Source: an uncultured Anaeromusa sp.
Lineage (GTDB): Bacteria > Bacillota > Negativicutes > Anaeromusales > Anaeromusaceae
Assembly (NCBI RefSeq): GCF_963676855.1
Contig: NZ_OY781460.1
Location: 3,346,001 to 3,410,000, forward strand
Direction: 5' to 3'
Length of the DNA: 64,000 nucleotides
The position numbers were made by a program, and so were the translations under genes. Below the pieces are notes generated by a model. That model was not told the origin of the DNA. It searched no databases and saw only the letters and a program-made list of their open reading frames with translations. Shown here piece after piece: positions 26,843-35,996 of the stretch. Position 1 is the first letter of the stretch. Each line of letters starts with the position of its first letter.

Positions 26843-27229
26843 TTAGTCATCGTCTCCTTGACTATGGTAGCTGAATTTAGCGTTCATGGTCCAGCTTTTC
26901 CAAGATTTTATCGGTGCAGGCACTATAAAAAGCATTTCCTGCGTCCCCCCCGGCGGTATATAGCACGCTTGTGCGCGTGTGTCTTTGGCATGCACAGATA
27001 CCTTGGAGCCATCGTGGCAAAGCAGCGTAATGTTGGGTTGAAACCACTCAATCCGATCCACGGTCTTACCAGTAGGACTGTTGCTAAAATAGCCTCGAAT
27101 ATACAAAGAACCTTTATCCGCGTCGACAATTGTAGTCTCCCAGTTCAACGGCTGCTGCGCCGCTACGCTGCCACCGCACATAGCCAGTACCAGCATGCAC
27201 ACACACAGCGTCCATAAGCTTTTCTTCAT
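26843..27229 (-). CDS. Secreted protein of unknown function
   Basis: A 128-residue protein with a clear signal peptide (KK, then a hydrophobic run, cleavage probably after VAA near residue 24). The mature part of about 100 residues is beta-rich with two cysteines (LLCHDG and QACYIP) that could form a disulfide. GGAAGAGGG precedes the ATG. It follows another signal-peptide protein gene on the same strand. No family recognised. Confidence 0.7.
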   Translation of the reverse strand: MKKSLWTLCVCMLVLAMCGGSVAAQQPLNWETTIVDADKGSLYIRGYFSNSPTGKTVDRIEWFQPNITLLCHDGSKVSVHAKDTRAQACYIPPGGTQEMLFIVPAPIKSWKSWTMNAKFSYHSQGDDD

Positions 27230-27254
27230 TCACAGATCCCTCTTCCTGCACCTC

Positions 27255-27776
27255 TTATTTGGCCGTCTTTCTCACTGCGGCCCAATCCACGCCCTGCCCT
27301 GCATAACGATACTGATAAAGTTGTTTTTCTTTAGGATTGTTGCCGCCATAGGTTTGAATAAGAAAAAGAGTCGCCTCTTTATACAGCCGCGCCTGCGCCA
27401 ACAGACCGGCGCTGGTCGCACCGGTTCCCACATGACGGTGCGTCGGCTCCATCGTCGTATCCGACCAATTTAAACGCTCCACCGCGCCTGCATTTTTGCT
27501 CAATTGTTGCACCGCAGCTACATAGGCTTCAATCTTCTCTTTGTCGTCATCAAAAACATATTGCCCTTTAAGGATGTCTCCGACGTTCTCCAGTTCCGCT
27601 TTCCATGCTTTGCAATACTCGCTTGCCGCATAATTCAGCTCATATGTCGACCGTCCTACGTTTAAATCTGCCGCAAAGGCTTGGTCAATCGGATTATTCG
27701 CCAGTTCCCGAGCCTGGACCACGCCCCCAAGCAATAGCATGGTCCACAGGATCATGCCTATGATTACTTTTTTCAA
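27255..27776 (-). CDS. Secreted protein of unknown function
   Basis: A 173-residue protein with a signal peptide (KKVIIGMILWTMLLLGGVVQA) and a helical mature part. I place the start at TTG 27776 because AGGAGG lies 7 bases upstream; the ATG at 27782 is only one base from that site and seems too close, though automatic annotation may prefer it. A composition rich in Tyr, Ala and Gln and the segment NYAASEYCKAWKAEL suggest a helical bundle. It lies in an operon behind threonine aldolase and a DUF2164 gene. No function known to me. Confidence 0.65.
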   Translation of the reverse strand: MKKVIIGMILWTMLLLGGVVQARELANNPIDQAFAADLNVGRSTYELNYAASEYCKAWKAELENVGDILKGQYVFDDDKEKIEAYVAAVQQLSKNAGAVERLNWSDTTMEPTHRHVGTGATSAGLLAQARLYKEATLFLIQTYGGNNPKEKQLYQYRYAGQGVDWAAVRKTAK

Positions 27777-27817
27777 AGCCATCCCTCCTATTTGTTTTTC
27801 TTGCAACACAAGTCTCT

Positions 27818-28066
27818 TCACATCTTACTGACAACTCTTTTTTCTAAAGCAAACAGCTCTTCTGCTTTTTGCTGCATCAGTTTCTGAGCGTCTGCAATCG
27901 CCTGATTATAAATATAGACGCCAATATCAGACAAAATAAACTCCAAAAGCAAGCCCGCTTGAAACTCGCTAAGTTCTTCTTCACGTTCTGTGCCATAATA
28001 GTTCTGCAAGTTCGCCAAGAGCAATTTTTTAGTTTCCGGGGTTAGTGCGATTACAGATTGTTTCAT
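27818..28066 (-). CDS. DUF2164 family protein
   Basis: An 82-residue protein. The FILSDIGVYIYNQAIADAQ segment and the preceding helical YGTEREEELSEFQAGLL are typical of DUF2164, a small family of unknown function. The ATG at 28066 overlaps the stop of the threonine aldolase gene (ATGA), with GGTGG upstream, so translation is coupled. Confidence 0.85.
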   Translation of the reverse strand: MKQSVIALTPETKKLLLANLQNYYGTEREEELSEFQAGLLLEFILSDIGVYIYNQAIADAQKLMQQKAEELFALEKRVVSKM

Positions 28067-29094
28067 CGACTGACACCACCTTTTAAAGCTGCCGCAAAAG
28101 CCTCTACCGCCGCTTCGTCCGTCGCCCAAGAAGTCACAAGGCGAATGGCGGAATGCCCCTCATCCACCGCCTCCCAAACATAAAAAGAAAATTCCTCTTC
28201 CAGGCTGGCAATTACCATGTTGGGCAGTACCGGAAACACTTGGTTGGTCACCGTAGGTGCCAATAGCGAATAGCCGGCTTCCGCGATGGCTTGACGCAGC
28301 CGCGCCGCCAACGTATTCGCTCTTTGCGCCAGTTCAAAGTACAAGCCATCTTGGAACAGCTCCTGAAATTGCACGCCCATTACTTGCCCCTTGGCTAAAA
28401 GAGCGCCTTTCTGCTTCATCTGGTAGCGAAAATCCCGCTTGAGTTCTTCTCTAACAATAACCAGCGCCTCTCCCAACAAGGCGCCGTTTTTCGTACCGCC
28501 GATATAAAAAGCGTCCGCCAAACGACAAAGTTCCGGTAAATCCACATCATTCCCTTGAGCGCAGAGAGCCGAACCCAAACGGGCGCCGTCTACATATAAA
28601 TATAAGTCCAAGCGTTCGCAAAGCTCTTTTAGCGCCTGCAGTTCCGACGCGGAATACAGGGTCCCGATTTCCGTAGGCTGCGAAATATACACCAGCCTTG
28701 GTTTCACCATGTGCTCATCTCCATGTGACGAAACCATGGCCTCCACAGCTGCCGGACTCACTTTACCGTCCGGCGATGGCACTCCCAGCACCTTGTGCCC
28801 CGTGGCTTCAATCGCGCCTGTTTCATGAACTAAAATATGACCGCTTTGCGCCGCCACTGCCGCCTCGTGGGGCCGTAAAAAAGCGGACAAAGCCGTCAGA
28901 TTCGTCTGCGTCCCGCCTGACAAGAAATGAATTTGCACTTCGTCGTTCTGCAACATCCGCTTCAGCACAGCCACCGCCGCTTGCGTATGACGATCTAAAC
29001 CATATCCTTCAGCCTGCTCGAAATTACAAACGCTTAACGCTTCCAACAACCGTGGATGCGCCCCTTCACTGTAATCATTCTTAAAACTATACAC
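28063..29094 (-). CDS. Low-specificity L-threonine aldolase family protein
   Basis: A 343-residue PLP fold-type I enzyme of the threonine aldolase / beta-eliminating lyase family. The PLP lysine sits in GGTKNG near residue 202, an upstream VDGAR segment (about 168-172) binds the cofactor, and the start FKNDYSEGAHP is typical of the family. It would cleave L-threonine or allo-threonine to glycine and acetaldehyde. It begins with GTG at 29094 behind GAGGG. It leads an overlapping operon with DUF2164 and two secreted proteins. Confidence 0.9.
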   Translation of the reverse strand: MYSFKNDYSEGAHPRLLEALSVCNFEQAEGYGLDRHTQAAVAVLKRMLQNDEVQIHFLSGGTQTNLTALSAFLRPHEAAVAAQSGHILVHETGAIEATGHKVLGVPSPDGKVSPAAVEAMVSSHGDEHMVKPRLVYISQPTEIGTLYSASELQALKELCERLDLYLYVDGARLGSALCAQGNDVDLPELCRLADAFYIGGTKNGALLGEALVIVREELKRDFRYQMKQKGALLAKGQVMGVQFQELFQDGLYFELAQRANTLAARLRQAIAEAGYSLLAPTVTNQVFPVLPNMVIASLEEEFSFYVWEAVDEGHSAIRLVTSWATDEAAVEAFAAALKGGVSR

Positions 29095-29220
29095 GCTAAC
29101 CCTCGTTTCTATTTTGATAAATATTCTATTATGTTATTCCCGAAAAAGCAAAGAAGCTCCTGCTGGCTGCCCCAAAAAGCAGTTACAGCCGAGCTCCTAT
29201 TTTGCTCACCAGCTATTGTT

Positions 29221-30282
29221 CTATTCTTGATTCGTCCAAAACCGTGCCACATCGCCAGTCAGCCAAAACTCCAGTTGCGATTCTACTTCCAAATCAATAT
29301 ATTGATCGCTTCCCGCCAATTTTATTAAAGGACGCAAGGTCAACAGCTTAGAAAATTGAATAATATTTCCTTTGCGCTCATCCCCCAAAGTCACGTCCGC
29401 ACCAATTAACATTTCTTTCAACCGCTCCACCAATGTCAAGCACAAGACTGGATTCAAGCAAACATGCATCTCCTCCAAAATCATCGCCAACGCCGCTAGA
29501 ACCGCCCCGTTCCCTGGTCTTGAACACAAGGTAATGTACTCATCCACTACCGCGATAATTTGTGCTTCCATGGGAATATCGCTGCCTTCGCGCCGTTCCG
29601 GGTAGCCACTGCCATCCAGACGCTCCCGATGATACAGCACGCCTTCTAATACCCGCTCCGGCAAGTTGTTTCCTTGCAGCATTTGAAAACTATAAAAAGG
29701 ATAGCCTTTAAATACAGATAGTTCATGCGGCAGCAACGGTTCTTTTTTACGCAAAATACGCTCTGGAACTCGAATTTTCCCTATATCATGCAGCAACCCT
29801 GCCATCAGCGAGGCTTTGACTGTTTCCGCATCAAACTTACTCCAAAGCGCCAAGAGACCGGACAGCATCCCTACATGCAAACTATGAACAATCAAATCTT
29901 CATCATATTGGCCCGCGATATTCAACACATGAAATATATCCGGTTGATGCACGGCCGCCAACGCTTTCTCCGCCAGTTGATTCACCTGACCCTCTTGTAA
30001 CGCCGCTCCTTTGCGTAAGGATTGAAAAATATCCTGCATTCCGCCTAGCAGCAATTTATACGTACGCCCCGCTGCTTCTTGCGGCATTAAAGGTTGTTCT
30101 TCAACATATACGCTCAACTCCAGCTGTCCAGCGCGCTTCAACCAACGGATTAAGCGGGCCGTAACAATGCTGCCTTCACTAAAAAACACAGGACGGTCTT
30201 CTTCAAAAAAGACGGGCTCTGCTACAATCATACCTTCGCGTATTGCCTCCAAGGCAAGACGTTGTTTCTTTCTTATCGTCAC
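29221..30282 (-). CDS. HD-GYP domain protein, divergent
   Basis: A 353-residue protein. The N-terminal 100 residues resemble the DUF3391-like domain found before HD-GYP domains. The HD-GYP domain follows, with HDIGKI near residue 163 and HRERLDGSGYP near 215; the second His of the usual HHE motif is Arg, so metal binding may be altered. The C-terminal 90 residues are an extra domain of unknown type. The start is GTG at 30282, 8 bases after GGAGG. It probably degrades, or only binds, cyclic di-GMP. Confidence 0.85.
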   Translation of the reverse strand: MTIRKKQRLALEAIREGMIVAEPVFFEEDRPVFFSEGSIVTARLIRWLKRAGQLELSVYVEEQPLMPQEAAGRTYKLLLGGMQDIFQSLRKGAALQEGQVNQLAEKALAAVHQPDIFHVLNIAGQYDEDLIVHSLHVGMLSGLLALWSKFDAETVKASLMAGLLHDIGKIRVPERILRKKEPLLPHELSVFKGYPFYSFQMLQGNNLPERVLEGVLYHRERLDGSGYPERREGSDIPMEAQIIAVVDEYITLCSRPGNGAVLAALAMILEEMHVCLNPVLCLTLVERLKEMLIGADVTLGDERKGNIIQFSKLLTLRPLIKLAGSDQYIDLEVESQLEFWLTGDVARFWTNQE

Positions 30283-30467
30283 AAATGCTTCCTCCAAAAC
30301 TCACACCGCAATCACCAAGCGGCGCTCAGCGCGCCCGTTACTCGCCCCGCAAAAATTTAACAGCTATCAATGCTTCATTTGCAAAAGTCTTGCCTTTACA
30401 GGTCTTGCGACCTACTTCTTCTACCTCTATAGATTATAGCAAAAATTAAACTGTTTCGAATACTATT

Positions 30468-31700
30468 CTAGCCTTTCTTTTTCCTATTTTTTTCAATAAG
30501 TGTTTCATAATAACTCAGCCTTCGGTCCACCAGCAGCTTCCATGAATACCGCCGCGCTACTGTCAGCGCTTCCTCGCATAGCAAAGCATAGTCCCTAGCC
30601 GGCAACCGCAACACCGCCAAAAGCTGTGCAGCCAGTCCCGCTGGATCTTCCGGCTCGACTAACCCCCCCACCGCAAAATCAGCCAGGCCGCCTACGCGAG
30701 TCGCTACAATAGGCTTACCACAGCCCATCGCCTCTAAGGCGGCAATACCAAACCCCTCCGTCCGTGACGGCAACACGCTCACTGTCGCCAGATTGTGCAG
30801 CAGCGCCAATTCTTCCTGTGGGCAGTGCCCTAGATAAATTACGTTTTCCAAAGAATAGGTACCGGAAATACCTTGGCAAATTTGCGTCAAATCACCACTG
30901 CCTAAAATCAGCAAGGCTGCCGGCTGCTGCTGCTGAATAATGCAGTTGGCCTGTAACAACACGTCAATCCCTTTTGTTTTTGATACTTTGCCGCAAAAAG
31001 TAATTAAAGGCAACTGTTCCAGGTGCGCTAGGCCCAAACGCTCCAATACCTGCCGACGATTGAGATGCAACGGTTGAAAAAGCTGCTGATTGTAGCCGTT
31101 GGGAATCGTAACGACTCGTTCCGGTGTCAAACCGTACAAGCGCAGCACTTCTTGTTTTACATAATCGGAAATCGCAAATACATAGCCGGCTTTACCTGCC
31201 GACTCCAAAACAATCCCTCGCATCCGTTCATCATAGATAAACCCAAGCTGATCACTATGATGGGCGACCGTAATATAGGGATAGCCAAGTTCATGTATCA
31301 CTCGATCCAAAGCCCATATATGCTGGCACTCCACTATATCCGGACGGAATTCATCCAGCAGGCGCCGTAATTCCTGCTTCATATATCCGAAATAGGCCCG
31401 CAATTGCGCGCGACTCAACCTTTTGAAAGTCCAGGCGTCATGATAATTGCGCGGATTGGGGTCTGGAATAATCAATGGAAAGGTATATAGCTCCACACCA
31501 GCGTAGGTGGCGGGAAACGGTGCAATCCGATAGCGCTCCGGATGTAGATAGTACTTGTCATTATCAACTCCAGGCAAACCTGAATCAGGAAAAAAAGCCA
31601 TAACCTCGTGTCCCCGCCGCGTCAGTTCCTGCATGACCGCGTCGGCTACCGTGCCGCTGCCAGTCCCCCAAGGTCCTGTATTGGTGAGCAAGATTCGCAT
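30468..31700 (-). CDS. Glycosyltransferase family 4 protein
   Basis: A 410-residue GT-B glycosyltransferase. The N-terminal domain has the glycine-rich GPWGTGSGTVAD loop. The C-terminal domain has the retaining GT4 motif LPSRTEGFGIAALEAMGCGKP with the EX7E glutamates, and the nucleotide-binding VSKTKGIDVLL. GGAGG lies 7 bases before the ATG. It stands alone. A role in surface polysaccharide or lipid glycosylation is likely; the acceptor and sugar are unknown. Confidence 0.9.
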   Translation of the reverse strand: MRILLTNTGPWGTGSGTVADAVMQELTRRGHEVMAFFPDSGLPGVDNDKYYLHPERYRIAPFPATYAGVELYTFPLIIPDPNPRNYHDAWTFKRLSRAQLRAYFGYMKQELRRLLDEFRPDIVECQHIWALDRVIHELGYPYITVAHHSDQLGFIYDERMRGIVLESAGKAGYVFAISDYVKQEVLRLYGLTPERVVTIPNGYNQQLFQPLHLNRRQVLERLGLAHLEQLPLITFCGKVSKTKGIDVLLQANCIIQQQQPAALLILGSGDLTQICQGISGTYSLENVIYLGHCPQEELALLHNLATVSVLPSRTEGFGIAALEAMGCGKPIVATRVGGLADFAVGGLVEPEDPAGLAAQLLAVLRLPARDYALLCEEALTVARRYSWKLLVDRRLSYYETLIEKNRKKKG

Positions 31701-31963
31701 AGGCTTCCTCCTTTGCAGCTATATGTTTGTTTATTCGGAATTTTCTTCCTTTATTTATTAATCTCCTGCCTAAACAAATAAAGGCTGCTGCCATTTCTCA
31801 AAATACGGCTACAACTTCTTCTCGTTTCCACTACTTTAAATTTTACTAGTTAAACGTATAATTAGCGTTCAAACGCACAGGGGAACCAGAATCCCAAAGC
31901 GAAGATAGCTACATATATTCCCCTTGCCTGCCACGCAACGTAAAACCGGGAGGTGACTACCCC
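31701..31963. other. Divergent intergenic region, glycosyltransferase / AsmA-like gene
   Basis: This 263-base AT-rich stretch must contain both divergent promoters. I found no consensus pair, ORF or strong hairpin. Confidence 0.4.
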
Positions 31964-33901
31964 ATGATCCAGCAAAACGAAACTCCGGTACAAAAAGCAA
32001 AGAGCAGTTGGAGCAAGAAAAAAGTGTTTTTGATCTTATTCGCCGTACTTTTACTGCTAGGCTCTTTCTGGTTTCAGTCTGTTGCCGATAAAATTCAGCA
32101 AGAAGCAAAAGAATCGCTCCTTGCCCAGGCCAATGCGGCTGTAAACGGTCAGATTGTCGCAGCTGACATTGACTTAACCATCCTCGGTGTCATCGAAGCT
32201 AAAAACGTGCAGATTCTAAACGCAGCTGGTGAACAATTGGCTACAATTGAACGAATACAACTGCGCTATGAGTGGCTCGATCTGTTGAATAGGCAGTTCG
32301 GTCCCCATTTGATTACCAGCGTAACTATAGAAAGACCAGAAATATGGCTCAACTATGCTCAAGAAAGTTTAAATTGGAGCGGCTTGCTCAAACCCAAGGC
32401 AGCCGAAGAAAGGCAGTTTGCCGCGCTTGTAGAAATTCGTGATGGCACGGCACACATAAAAACAATTTTTTTCAACAAAACTATCGAACAACTCCACGGT
32501 CAACTCGATTTTCACCAAAGCGATCTATGCGAACTTTCCGTTGCCGGACTTGCAGACCAGGCCAACTTCCTGCTCGCCGGCCACTGGGGAGCTCTTGATA
32601 AGGCGAAACTCTCCTTAACCGCGCGAAACCTGGACTTAAACAAGCTGGGTCTGACCTCCTCAGACGACTCTATTAAAATAACCGAAGGCGGCCTTGACGA
32701 ACTGTTTATACAGCTTGGTAAAAAGCAAGACGGCGCCATAGAACTACAACAATTTTCGGGAAGCTTCTCGAATGTTTCCCTCACTGGCTCTGTCAACTTG
32801 ACCCAATGCAGCGCCAGCTTTACCAAACAAGGTAATCGCATCTACTTCCAAGACATCCACACGCTATACCACGAACAACCTGTCACCGCCACCGGAAGCC
32901 TATCCACAATACCGAATGAAAAAGAACTGGATTTTACACTCCAGATGCCGACTGGTGACCCTGCCGCACTACTGCCCAGCCTAAACGTCAGCGGTCCTTT
33001 TTCGATGCAAGCCAGCCTTAGCGGCTCAGCCCTCGCCCCTGTGCTAACTGGCGAGTTCACGCTCGGCAGCCTTCGCTGCGGCAATGCAATCATCAACAAC
33101 ATTAACGCCACTTTTTCTTATACCGGCCAACAGCTGCGTTTGCATTCTGCTTATGGCAACACGACTGGCGGTTCCATTGCCGCCAGCGGAACGATTGGCA
33201 TGGACGATACGAAAGAACTAGACCTTGCCATCTACATGCCAGACGGAACCCCCGCGGCCTTCCTGCCAAGCCTGACTGCCAGCGGTCCGTTGGTAATCGA
33301 CGCGGCCCTTACAGGTTCAGCGTCAGCGCCGCTCCTAACCGGCGAGTTCTCTCTTGCCAGTCTTCTATTGAGTGACATGTCGGTCCAAAACATCTATGGT
33401 TCGTTCTCTTACGCAGGGCAAGTTCTGCACTTACAGTCCGCTCATGGCAGCACGACCGGCGGCTCCATTTCAGCCAGCGGCCCTGTCGATACTGTGGCGG
33501 AAAGTTACTCTTTATCCCTAACTGGCAGCGGTCTTGATAGCTCACGTCTAACAACAAAAGATGTCTCCGGTCCTTTATCGATGTGGGGGACAGCCTATGG
33601 TCACGGGAATTCCGCCACCACTCAAGGCCGCTTTTCCATTCAAAACGGCAAGGCTTACGGCATAGCCTTCCGTACGCTTTCGGGCGATTTCATCAAAGAA
33701 GGTTCCGCCGAAGCACAAGTCAGCAATCTGAGCATCCAAACCGATTGGGGAACTTTTTATCCCGACCAATTAAACCAAGAGATACTGGAACAGCTGCGAA
33801 AAAACAACTTCCCCACAAGCGAAGAAGAATTAAAAGAAGAAGTAACGAAGAAAGTAAAAAAAGCAATCACAGACAAACTGCGCGAAGAACTCTTCCGATA
33901 G
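31964..33901 (+). CDS. AsmA/TamB-like envelope protein with internal repeats
   Basis: A 645-residue protein with one N-terminal membrane anchor (residues 24-40) and a long beta-rich extracytoplasmic part, as in AsmA-like proteins that bridge the inner and outer membranes and move lipids. Residues about 328-424 and 425-521 are two tandem repeats of about 97 residues (each opening MPxGxPAAxLPSL and ending TTGGSIxASG). The C-terminus is a charged helix. GGGAGG lies 8 bases before the ATG. It ends in its own terminator. Such proteins fit a Gram-negative-type envelope. Confidence 0.8.
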   Translation: MIQQNETPVQKAKSSWSKKKVFLILFAVLLLLGSFWFQSVADKIQQEAKESLLAQANAAVNGQIVAADIDLTILGVIEAKNVQILNAAGEQLATIERIQLRYEWLDLLNRQFGPHLITSVTIERPEIWLNYAQESLNWSGLLKPKAAEERQFAALVEIRDGTAHIKTIFFNKTIEQLHGQLDFHQSDLCELSVAGLADQANFLLAGHWGALDKAKLSLTARNLDLNKLGLTSSDDSIKITEGGLDELFIQLGKKQDGAIELQQFSGSFSNVSLTGSVNLTQCSASFTKQGNRIYFQDIHTLYHEQPVTATGSLSTIPNEKELDFTLQMPTGDPAALLPSLNVSGPFSMQASLSGSALAPVLTGEFTLGSLRCGNAIINNINATFSYTGQQLRLHSAYGNTTGGSIAASGTIGMDDTKELDLAIYMPDGTPAAFLPSLTASGPLVIDAALTGSASAPLLTGEFSLASLLLSDMSVQNIYGSFSYAGQVLHLQSAHGSTTGGSISASGPVDTVAESYSLSLTGSGLDSSRLTTKDVSGPLSMWGTAYGHGNSATTQGRFSIQNGKAYGIAFRTLSGDFIKEGSAEAQVSNLSIQTDWGTFYPDQLNQEILEQLRKNNFPTSEEELKEEVTKKVKKAITDKLREELFR

Positions 33902-33928
33902 CAGCCACCCTCAATGGCTGCTTGCTTT
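33899..33928 (+). terminator. Terminator after the AsmA-like gene
   Basis: GCAGCCA-CCCTCAA-TGGCTGC followed by TTGCTTT, directly at the stop codon. It is 12 bases from the end of the convergent gene. Confidence 0.7.
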
Positions 33929-33939
33929 AAAGAAGTAAC

Positions 33940-34950
33940 TCAACGATTGATAATCTTGCCGATATTTTTTAAGGCAATGGAAATCGTCCCATCTGGATTG
34001 TTAATAAACTCCATAAACTCTTTGTTCTCAAAATAATCCACAGGAAAAGAAATCTCAATGCCTGTATCGGTCTTGATCTTGTGCTGTCTTCCTTTTTTAG
34101 CGCAAAATTCCCGATCGATGCGCACCGCTTCACCAATACCGGCTTTTTGCACTTCCTCAAAATATTCCTGCTGCATCAGCGGCGAAGACCGAAACACCTC
34201 CCGCCCCACCTGTACCGGGTCCAAATACTCTGAGCTTTCCGTATGCTCCACCATCAGCGTCTTGGCTTTAGTCACCGCCGCCACCGCGCTTTCGCCGTGA
34301 TTTTCCGCTACTTTCTTGGCAATGGTATTGACCAGTTTCATTGTACGCTGCGGCGAAATATTACTGGTACACTGCAGCACTTTTTCCGGCAAAATATAGG
34401 CCTCTTCGCCGTTCACCAGGCGCTTTTTATCGACAAAGCGCACCGCAAACGAAGATGCATCAATAAAGGCGTATTCATCAAGTTTCTGTGACAAACCAGG
34501 TAAAATAGCATAGTGATTGATGATCTCGTTCTTGATTTTATCTTCTTCCTGCACCACTTGATGAGTAAAGCCCACCCGATTGTTGCACTTCAGCAAAGCC
34601 ACATACCGCTTTTCATCCATAGTAACATCGCATACCACCAAATCTGCGGACTCCCACTCATCTTCTTCCGACATGGCCGCATGGAGCCGTTCTGCCACAG
34701 TCTTAGAAAAATCAACAAATTCCAGGCGCTGCGCCAAATAATCCTCCACCAAACGCCGACAGGGACTGGCCGGCAAAAACTCGCCGTTTTTCGCATTCTG
34801 ATCTTGATGGGACTTCTCCAAATGCTTCGTCAAAAATGAAATCACGCTTTCACTGTGCACGTCCAATTCCCGCTCGGAGAACACCGTCACGCCGGAATTT
34901 ACGTCCAAAATATGCAAAATCGCCCGTCTGACAATTAACACGCAGCTCAC
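33940..34950 (-). CDS. Nucleoid-associated protein, YejK/NdpA family
   Basis: A 336-residue protein with the fold and patterns of the 37-kDa nucleoid-associated family (N-terminal VRRAILHILDVNSG, central FTHQVV and CTSNISPQRTMKLV, C-terminal GIEISFPVDYFEN). It is assumed to bind DNA. It starts with GTG at 34950 with AAGGA close upstream; a GTG three codons later is also possible. It is a single gene. Confidence 0.85.
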   Translation of the reverse strand: MSCVLIVRRAILHILDVNSGVTVFSERELDVHSESVISFLTKHLEKSHQDQNAKNGEFLPASPCRRLVEDYLAQRLEFVDFSKTVAERLHAAMSEEDEWESADLVVCDVTMDEKRYVALLKCNNRVGFTHQVVQEEDKIKNEIINHYAILPGLSQKLDEYAFIDASSFAVRFVDKKRLVNGEEAYILPEKVLQCTSNISPQRTMKLVNTIAKKVAENHGESAVAAVTKAKTLMVEHTESSEYLDPVQVGREVFRSSPLMQQEYFEEVQKAGIGEAVRIDREFCAKKGRQHKIKTDTGIEISFPVDYFENKEFMEFINNPDGTISIALKNIGKIINR

Positions 34951-35472
34951 CTATTCCTTCATTGCAATTTTATTCTTCTCTAGATTATACAGTAACCAAG
35001 CAACAGAGGGAAACTGGGGACTGAGCAGGAGTAGCGTGAGGACTCGACGAGGTTACAAGATTTACACAGAGAAATAAAGAAAAATCCAGAGAAAAACCAG
35101 AGGAGTAATGCGAGGGAGCGAATAAGGCTACGGTGGCCGTGACTGTATTTAAGACTTTTGGGGAGCAAGACGGTCCACAGGACCCAAAAACAGGAAACGA
35201 CGGAGAAAAGTTCCGTATGTCTGAGCGCCAGCGAGTTCGCGTAACTGCCGTCGACTCCTATTTTTGCGAGTCGTGCGGAAATCTTGTCTTAAATACAGTT
35301 ATGCCGCCGTTTATACCACATAATCCCGAAAACACCTTTCGCGTCTTTCGTGTGTTTCGCGGTTCGTTAGCAACGTCCTACCGCTTTATTATCCACCCGC
35401 AAAAAGAACGAAAGTATAGCAAAAAAAGAAGGCTTCCGCCATTCAACATAGCGAAAGCCCTCTCTTCCTGTC
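34951..35472. repeat. Intergenic region built from dispersed repeat fragments
   Basis: No supported gene lies in these 520 bases. Positions 35041-35071 match 55130-55160 (GACTCGACGAGGTTACARG then ATTTACACAGAG). Positions 35278-35310 match 2469-2501 (AAATCTTGTCTWAAATACAR then TTATGCCGYCG). An ACAGAGAAAAACCAGAGGAG segment near 35086 resembles segments near 2445 and 59733. The part around 35335-35390 (CTTTCGCGTCTTTCGTGTGTTTCGCGG) is low-complexity. These look like mosaic copies of a dispersed, decayed element. Confidence 0.6.
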
Positions 35473-35793
35473 TCAGTCTAGATAATCTTCCCGCACCGGT
35501 ACGAAAACCTCTATCGCCACTGCGTCCTCCAGGGTTTGCGCCGAATGCACCACATCCCCCGGAATAGCCCAGCTATCACCGGGTTCCATTTCTTGCTTTT
35601 CACCGCCAATGTCCAAAACAATGCGGCCTGATACCAAATAACCGATTTGCTCATGTGGATGGCTGTGCGCCGGCAATTCCGTTCCCGCCTTCAGCTCAAA
35701 CTGAGTCATTAAGCCTTTTTCTCCATAAGCCAATGTTTTCCGCCCCAACCCAGGCAACATTTCCCGCGTCGGTTTTGTATGTTTTACTATCAT
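35473..35793 (-). CDS. Cupin-domain protein
   Basis: A 106-residue single cupin with the two conserved motifs: the metal site H-S-H-P-H-E-Q-IGYLVSG (about residues 43-56) and the later GDSWAIPGDVVHS (about 72-84). It is cytoplasmic and probably binds a metal. GGGAGG lies 8 bases before the ATG. The function could be regulatory or enzymatic (for example sugar or polyketide processing) and is not visible. Confidence 0.88.
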   Translation of the reverse strand: MIVKHTKPTREMLPGLGRKTLAYGEKGLMTQFELKAGTELPAHSHPHEQIGYLVSGRIVLDIGGEKQEMEPGDSWAIPGDVVHSAQTLEDAVAIEVFVPVREDYLD

Positions 35794-35996
35794 CTTTCGC
35801 TTCCTCCCTTAGTTTGCTCTAAATTTATTGCTGCCCCTTGCAATTCGCCAAGACTTTCACAAAAGAATTCTTCTTTTTTCGTTAAAACCCTTTTGTATAC
35901 CCCATACCTGCCTCTTTTCCACTTTCAAGCAGGATTAGGTGGTAATTTACAGAATTTAAAGTCATTACCTATTTTAGGAAAAAAGAGCTGTATTCC

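Noticed and set aside
35133-35567. A 144-codon open frame on the plus strand
   Set aside because: It runs through the dispersed repeat region and into the complement of the cupin gene. It has a proline-rich tail, no convincing ribosome binding site and no family.
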